Notes under the pieces: model-generated
What the model was told of the DNA's origin: nothing
The model's input: only the letters and a program-made list of their open reading frames with translations
Databases searched by the model: none
Made by a program: the position numbers and the translations under genes
Shown here: piece by piece, positions 11,303 through 16,997 of the stretch
How positions within the stretch are numbered: position 1 is the stretch's first letter
Layout of the letters: each line of letters starts with the position of its first letter
Assembly (NCBI GenBank): GCA_000697335.1
Contig: JNEM01012962.1
Location: forward strand, 1-16,997
Direction of reading: 5' to 3'
Length of the DNA: 16,997 nucleotides
From: Conidiobolus incongruus B7586
Lineage: Eukaryota; Entomophthoromycota; Entomophthoromycetes; Entomophthorales; Conidiobolaceae

Positions 11303-12519
11303 TTATTTAATGTCATTTTAAAATGTTGTATTTCTTTAACTTATTAAAATCATATAAATATATATAAATTCAATCTAACTTAAGTTTCCTTAATACTTCT
11401 TTAATACATTTGACAAATTACTCTATTTTAGCATATTGATAAGATTTAGATACATGAATAGATAGGCGAATTTAATATTTAAAATGTATACAATCACTCT
11501 GTACTCATTCTTAAGCTTTGTCCATACTTTACTAAACTAATTGATTGATAATCACTAACCACTTGGCAATAATTACTCTATTATATTTCAAAATATCTTT
11601 CAATAGAATGGCCAATTGAATTAATTATTTAATTTTGCTTGAAAGTGTATTATTTCTATTTAGTTCAAAATTTTGTATGCCTATCTCAGAATTAAAAAGT
11701 AACATACGACTATATCTTTCATTTCTTATCAATCGGATAATCAAGATTTTCTATTCAATAAATCATCAAACTAGCTAATTATTTCGAAAAATATTAATTT
11801 ATTACTTTGGCATTTTTAAAATTATTATCATCATTTTGTTTTAATTTACTGTAAATTATATTAATTAGTGAAAATTTTTGATACAATCATTTTTTCCCAA
11901 TGAGATTGGTTTTAATTTGCTTATACTAAAGCAATATTAATATTTTTAATATGAATAACTATGCCTTATAAATTGTTTATTTCTAAATTTTGAAAAGTAT
12001 AAATCTATAAAATTTATGGTATGAAAACTTTAACCTAATTCAGAGCATTGAACTGGGGTTAATTTCATTCCGAATAAGGTATCACAGTCATATTCATATT
12101 TTAATTAACAACTATTGTTATTGAGTATAAAATATTGAAATTCAAGTGAGTTAACTACTATAGTTATATAGCTGAATAACTTGAAATGCTTAAAATGATG
12201 ATTCAATAATATATTTAAAGTATCACAATTATTGGTGATATTCAATCAAAATTCTAATTCTGTTCATCTGAGACACCTTCAATATATGTATCAAGATCAT
12301 TGCTTAATCAATGAAAGTTTCAAAAAAAAATAATTAATAATTATAAACATATTAATTTTATTTTGCCAATATATTGGTGGTAGTATTAGAACTGAATTTA
12401 CAATATGATTTGAAGTTGATTGAATTTATTATTAACCTAAATATCTGGTACCAAATCATTTGTTTCAACTCACCAATCAATAGTAAAGTTGAGAGATATT
12501 TGATTTTAATATAAATCAA
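11303..12519. other. Convergent spacer between HPD and the 132-aa gene
   Basis: About 1.2 kb of AT-rich DNA between two stop codons that face each other. It should contain both 3' untranslated regions at its ends. I see no open frame of coding character, no RNA gene and no repeat; short G/C-richer words near 12040-12090 do not form a frame. Confidence 0.5.
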
Positions 12520-12918
12520 TCAAACTCGGATGTAGTTGGGGGTTAAAGTTAGTTGAAGTGTATATCGCACACCATGAGAATCCTCTCCAAATCCTTTCTT
12601 CAAAATGGCATCAAAGGTCTCTACGCTATCCTGCTTGCGCAGATGGTAGCCCTTTTGAAAGCGAGCTGATTCGACATTGAGCGGTTTGGGCTGAATATAG
12701 TTGAGGGTGATCACTGGCTGAGACTGGGTGATATCGTTGATATTCAGTGTCAAAGAAATTGAAGAGCGTTGGCGATTGTGAGAACAGCTGAATAGTATTG
12801 AGTGGGAATACGATCGGACCTTATAGAAAGTATTGCTCGAAGCCACCTTTTTAGCTCGAAGTTTGCGAGCGATGACTAAGAGTGCTTTCCAATGGACTCT
12901 CCATTTGGATCGACTCAT
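12520..12918 (-). CDS. Unrecognised protein (132 aa), possibly mitochondrial
   Basis: Open frame of 132 codons with about 44% G+C by hand count (12541-12900) in spacer of about 20%, and with varied, coding-like codon use. I do not recognise the family. The first 61 residues contain no acidic residue but 13 K/R (for example 'KWRVHWKALLVIARKLRAKK', 5-24) and many serines, compatible with a mitochondrial targeting or RNA-binding region. Residues 52-80 (SSISLTLNI..PVITLNYI) and 117-131 (VRYTLQLTLTPNYIR) alternate in a beta-strand fashion. 'KGYHLRKQDSVETFDAILKK' (89-108) looks helical. No membrane segment is visible. A TATATAAAG word on the minus strand (13029-13037) lies about 111 bases upstream and supports a gene starting here. 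The first ATG of the frame is used. A spliced upstream exon cannot be excluded. Confidence 0.6.
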   Translation of the reverse strand: MSRSKWRVHWKALLVIARKLRAKKVASSNTFYKVRSYSHSILFSCSHNRQRSSISLTLNINDITQSQPVITLNYIQPKPLNVESARFQKGYHLRKQDSVETFDAILKKGFGEDSHGVRYTLQLTLTPNYIRV

Positions 12919-13028
12919 AATGCGTTCAAATCACTAGATCTACTAAGTAATAAGCAACGCTTTTGTGTAAGTGTTTAATCAATTCAACACCTTCTGAAAT
13001 CAATAAGACTAATTAAAAAACTACGTCG

Positions 13029-13037
13029 CTTTATATA
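13029..13037 (-). promoter_or_regulatory. Candidate TATA box of the 132-aa gene
   Basis: Read on the minus strand this is TATATAAAG, about 111 bases before the ATG at 12918. The HPD, pICln and LYS2 candidate boxes sit 69-75 bases from their starts, so this leader would be somewhat longer. It is a candidate on sequence only. Confidence 0.35.
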
Positions 13038-15466
13038 ATTTCAGATTCCAATGGTGGATCAATCAATATAAAAATAAATATATACACTAAATAAAAGTAG
13101 TTAGATATTAGAAAAACCAATTAATCTCAAAAAACAACCATTAATACACGTATGCAAAAGAGATTGCTATATTACATTTAACTGAAATAGGCATTTATTA
13201 AGGTGGAAGCGACCCCTTACTAAACAGAATTTACAATAGAACAATAACTTAAATTAAGGAGTTACCAAAAATTGTGGAGGTAGATCTAATATTTCTCAAT
13301 TATCAAAAATATCAAATATATATTTCAAAGGTATTAGTAGCCAAAATCTCCTCAGTATTTAATCCAAATGCATAGGGTGGTATCATGAAGGTAATTTTGA
13401 TATCTTGCAGAATATCAATCTATTGAGGTCATGATCATATGTAAACTACCTCTAAATATTAAATTTTAGTCCCAAATTAATTTTAAAACATTTCATTTAT
13501 GCCAATCCAATATTAATTGATTATTATATCACATTTAAAAATAAATTTTCGATGCTAAATCTTTACAAAGTCTTAGAACTCGTTTTATGATTCTAATAAT
13601 ACTATCTTATTGAAAACATGACTATCCCTATCTCCAAACTTCAAACGGGTATCATATATTTCTAGGCTTTTCAATTAACCTTATAAGTCCATATTGGTGA
13701 CATTTAGCATAGAACATTTATACTTGAAATTTTAAAGTTTCCACGAGCTCTTTGCTTAAACTATAATACCTTGGTCAATATATAATGGTTACAAAATATG
13801 ATGAAATTCTCAGAGTTCACTTTCCAAAAATGCATCAATTTATTAATTGCTAAAATAAGTTAAAGAAATGATATTTGTTTTATAATAATTACATTAAAAA
13901 TAAAAAATGAGTAATTCTTACTACCTATAGTTATTCAATTATTAATATGAGATATTTATCTATTATTTTCATCAATAAAAATGTATTCACGAAGTTTGGT
14001 AGTTATCTTGAATCAAATATATATAGTACAAAATTAAAAATAAGATTATTTTAACTTTATCTCATTTCACTATATTGCTGATTAGTTATTGATTCTTGAA
14101 ATATTCATTTTTATATACATATATTTAATATACTGTTGCTAATAGTACAACTTGATTTCTAGATATCTTCTGCTCTCAGTTTAAATAACTTCTGAGTAGT
14201 TATTATTGCTAGGGAAGTTCTATAAAATTTGATCATTAGTTTATATTCTATAGATTATATATATGATGGAAAAATATAAATCCCAAAAATATAAGGATTT
14301 GTTATATCTCGATTCATTGAAGTAAGGTGTAAATAAACCAAAAATAGCTATACAATCCAATTTAACTCATAAAAATATTATTCAATGAATTAATATTCAT
14401 AATTTTTAATATAATATCATAATGATGGTTCTTATTATTCAATTTTTTATGTAGTGTAACAGTTAAAAATATGTAATAATTGCTTTGCTGTATCAATAAT
14501 ATCATAATTTATGGCATAAATTCCTGAACATCAAAATCTTTGCGAAGTAAAATATAATGTTCAAGATATTAAGGAAAAAGATAAAATGGCATTAAGAAAT
14601 TATACATATATACTAGATGAAAATGTACAAATTAGTATTGTAATTAGATTTGCAATAGATATAAATATATTAAATTTTATATACCATAAAATAATTAATA
14701 ATTGACCATTAGTCATATTCAAAATTTATAAATAATATTAGTATTCATTCATTTTAAATTAACCATATATTTATTGAATGTATTATTGAAGAATTAGAAA
14801 TATACAAAATAAGATATTTCATTTTCAAATTTGATATGATTTTTAATAAATAGTAGAAGAATTGATCTTAGCGGTTATATATATGTATAGTAAGATCAAT
14901 GATGAAATATAATTATTATTGGTAATAAAATATTTTTCTTTTTTAAAATGAGGTTGATTTTTTATTTTGTTTGTTACTTGAGGATGATCAAATTACTAAA
15001 TCTAGAAACTCATCCAAAATATTCTTGAATAATCAATAAACTTATAATAATGATAGTATTTATATCGAAATATTCATAAAATTCGATTATTTGGAAAGTG
15101 TTTAATTATCAAAATATTTATTTTATTATAACTAATTATTCAAATTGCTAATTGCTTATTAACTAATTCAAATTATTTGTAAGCAAAATTAAACTCAATT
15201 AATATAATAATTTCAAAATTGGTTAAATAGATAATATTCAATTATAATTGATATTATCACTTATTATATCATATTGAGGCTGAAATATTGACAATAAATA
15301 TAAAATTTCAAAGATATGTTTTTAACTTCATATTTGGCCATATTCAATATAAATTACTAAATTTTTAACAATGAACAAATAATTTGTGTGTTGAACTGAA
15401 TAAAATAGCAAAATAATCAAAATAAAAAATAATTAACATCATTTAATTGGTTGAATAACCATTTTT
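13038..15466. other. Gene-free spacer upstream of LYS2
   Basis: About 2.4 kb of AT-rich sequence with no open frame of coding character. Slightly G/C-richer pockets at 13195-13280 and 13330-13450 were read in all frames where possible and broke on stops within about 20 codons. No tRNA, terminal repeats or tandem array was recognised. It may contain promoter-distal elements or untranslated RNA that cannot be identified by reading. Confidence 0.45.
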
Positions 15467-15484
15467 GAGGTTGGAAATTTCCTC
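15467..15484. promoter_or_regulatory. Nested palindrome upstream of LYS2
   Basis: GGAAATTTCC at 15473-15482 is a perfect 10-bp palindrome. It overlaps a wider GAGG...CCTC inverted repeat (15467-15470 with 15481-15484). It lies about 40 bases before the TGACTCA site. It is a plausible factor-binding site, but I know of no specific regulator for this word. Confidence 0.25.
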
Positions 15485-15521
15485 ATTTAAACAGATAAAA
15501 TAAGATATGGTTTAGTCTAAG

Positions 15522-15528
15522 TGACTCA
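15522..15528. promoter_or_regulatory. Gcn4/AP-1-type site TGACTCA upstream of LYS2
   Basis: TGACTCA is the consensus site of the bZIP activator Gcn4 (cpc-1/CpcA in filamentous fungi), which induces amino-acid biosynthesis genes under starvation. Here it is embedded in the 9-base pseudo-palindrome GTGACTCAC, 278 bases before the LYS2 ATG and upstream of both TATA candidates. I found no other TGACTCA or TGAGTCA on visual scan of the window. The regulator itself is not in the window, so control by it is inferred. Confidence 0.6.
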
Positions 15529-15613
15529 CATTGACAAGAAATTTATTCAAATGTAATCCTTTATGCACTAACATTATTCATTATTTATACGCTTTGATTT
15601 AGTTCAAATGTAG

Positions 15614-15631
15614 CCAATTCAAGTATATAAA
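15614..15631 (+). promoter_or_regulatory. CCAAT box and distal TATA candidate of LYS2
   Basis: CCAAT at 15614-15618 is followed at once by TATATAAA at 15624-15631, 175 bases before the LYS2 ATG. If used, it would give a leader of about 145 bases that contains no ATG. The closer TATAAA at 15731-15736 competes with it as the core promoter. Confidence 0.4.
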
Positions 15632-15730
15632 TGTAGTTGATTTCTCTCTTTAAATTATTTACTTATTAAAATCTTCAAAATCAATTGAAATTGATAAAAT
15701 TTATTCAAAAATAATTAATCATTTCGAATT

Positions 15731-15736
15731 TATAAA
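15731..15736 (+). promoter_or_regulatory. Proximal TATA candidate of LYS2
   Basis: TATAAA 75 bases before the LYS2 ATG, close to the 69-72-base spacing of the TATA words of pICln and HPD. It would give a short leader of about 40 bases. The choice between this and 15624-15631 needs a mapped transcript start. Confidence 0.4.
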
Positions 15737-15805
15737 TCAGCATTCCGTTTTTTCAGACCTGATAATCTTTACAAAATACTTTTTCAATTGAATCAATTAT
15801 ACAGA

Positions 15806-16997
15806 ATGTCATCAGCAGCTATTTCATCTCAACAAATCGATCGCTGGAGAACGAGATTAAGTAACCTTACAGAGTTTCAACTGCCCTGCGATTATCCTAG
15901 ACCTTTGCCTCCAAAGTTTGTAGACTCTGTTGAAACTAAAGTGCTCAATGAGAAGACTTCATTATCTTTACTTCAGCTCTCATTGACTAATCACGTCACC
16001 GATTCAGCTACATCTGAATCACATCCAGCTTCCCCTTTCCTCTGTCTATTGACTGCTTTCGGCGTGCTATTACACAAGTTCACCGGAGAAGAAGATATCG
16101 TTGTGGGAAGTAGTTCCGATTCTGCAAATCCTTTGGTATTAAGGTTACCTATCAAGAGTGATGATACATTTAGTCAACTACTACAAAAAGTTCATGAGGT
16201 ATAAACAATATAATCCAACGATTTATTAATATTAAATTAAACGATTAATTTTTAATAGGTTGAACAAGAAGCTCAAAATGATGAAATTCCTTTCGCAGAA
16301 CTGTTTGAGGCTTTATATCCTACTACCACGAGACAAGAAATCACCCCACCACCACTTTTCAGAGTTAGATTCTTCAATGAAACTGATACTTCAGAGCAGA
16401 CATTCTCTCAGACCACCTCATTAAATGATTTGACAGTCATTATAAGAACATCTCAAAAGGGTTCATTAAGATCTGCATATCCCGCTATTGAAGTAAGTAT
16501 CAGTTACAATCAAGTACTCTTTTCTTCATCGAGAATTGCCCATATTCTCGACCAAATTGAGCTTGTTTTGAACCAGGCTGTTCAATCACCCAATTTGGAA
16601 ATTGGATTATTCACTTTAGTGACAGATCGTTGCCTCAAAGTAATCCCTGATCCTACTACTGATCTTCACTGGAGTGATTTCAAGGGTGGAATTCACGATA
16701 TCTTCACCAAGAATTCTCACAGCTTCCCAGATCGCCCTTGTCTTATAGAGACATTATTTGATATCAATGTAGGCGTTACTGGAACACGAACTTTTACATA
16801 CGCTCAAGTTAATCACGCATCCAATCAAGTTGCTCAGTTTCTGTTAAATGGCGGTGTTCAAAGGGAAGATGTAGTCACTATGTATGCCTATCGTGGTGTA
16901 GATTTAGTCATTGGTGTGATGGGTATATTAAAATGTGGTGCTACCTTCAATGTTTTAGATCCTGCATATCCTCCTGAACGTCAAAATATTTATCTTT
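15806..16997 (+). CDS. LYS2: L-2-aminoadipate reductase, 5' part (runs off the window)
   Basis: Exons 15806-16198 and 16259 to the window edge give the first 377 residues; a 60-nt phase-0 intron lies at 16199-16258. The family is about 1,400 residues long, so roughly the last three quarters lie outside. The full enzyme activates 2-aminoadipate with ATP, loads it on a phosphopantetheinyl carrier arm and reduces it with NADPH to the semialdehyde, a key step of fungal lysine synthesis. Visible here is the condensation-like N-terminal domain (about 10-245), with 'PFLCLLTAFGVLLHKFTGEEDIVVG' type wording between 77 and 101 and 'SYNQVLFSSSRIAHILDQ' (213-230). The adenylation domain begins at about 274: 'DLHWSDFKGGIHDIF' (266-280), 'FTYAQVNHASNQVA' (310-323), 'YAYRGVDLVIGVMGILKCGA' (340-359) and 'LDPAYPPERQNIYL' (364-377), all very close to fungal Lys2. 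The start is the ATG at 15806; the frame runs upstream only to a TTG. Carrier and reductase domains are not in view. Confidence 0.95.

Noticed and set aside
13195-13450. Slightly G/C-richer pockets as possible exons upstream of LYS2
   Set aside because: Frames break on stops within about 20 codons and no donor/acceptor pair joined them into a longer reading.
15788-15805. Extension of LYS2 upstream to 15788
   Set aside because: The codon at 15788 is TTG, which is not an expected nuclear start in fungi. The first ATG at 15806 begins the conserved part at the right distance.
16493-16575. Second LYS2 intron starting at the GTAAGT at 16493
   Set aside because: The frame stays open and the translated stretch (EVSISYNQVLFSSSRIAHIL) matches the conserved Lys2 domain, so it is exon.

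Overview
The window is nuclear DNA of an AT-rich fungus. The strongest sign is the 5' part of an L-2-aminoadipate reductase gene (LYS2) at the right edge, because the alpha-aminoadipate route to lysine is essentially fungal. Other signs are short introns (eight found, all 51-62 nt), standard stop codons, and genes of roughly 30-46% G+C set in much more AT-rich spacers. A basal lineage with an AT-rich genome (Entomophthoromycotina, Harpellales or Glomeromycotina type) would fit, but the sequence alone does not settle the taxon.

Layout. Positions 1-1853 carry no gene; the first ~1250 bases are extremely AT-rich (about 10% G+C by hand count of sample lines). Positions 1854-6315 hold a compact block of four genes on alternating strands: a mitochondrial-type pentatricopeptide repeat (PPR) protein (-), the spliced methylosome subunit pICln (+), an unrecognised 100-aa basic protein (-), and the six-exon mitochondrial ribosomal protein bS18m (+). 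A 3.8-kb gene-poor stretch follows, with one unexplained 84-codon open frame. Next come the intronless, TATA-driven, codon-biased 4-hydroxyphenylpyruvate dioxygenase gene HPD (10154-11302, +), an unrecognised 132-aa gene (12520-12918, -), a 2.9-kb spacer, and the first 377 codons of LYS2 (from 15806, +).

How the genes relate. PPR and bS18m both look mitochondrial and may serve organelle RNA metabolism and translation. pICln belongs to Sm-protein arginine methylation and spliceosomal snRNP assembly. HPD (tyrosine catabolism) and LYS2 (lysine synthesis) are independent amino-acid metabolism genes. LYS2 has a consensus Gcn4/AP-1 site upstream, pointing to general amino-acid control.

No transposon with recognisable coding sequence, no virus-derived element, no CRISPR array and no convincing tRNA or rRNA gene was found. 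The most interesting signal is in the introns: none of the eight inferred 5' splice sites has G at +5, while full GTAAGT strings lie unused inside the HPD and LYS2 exons. Two small unrecognised genes and the 84-codon frame are the other leads.
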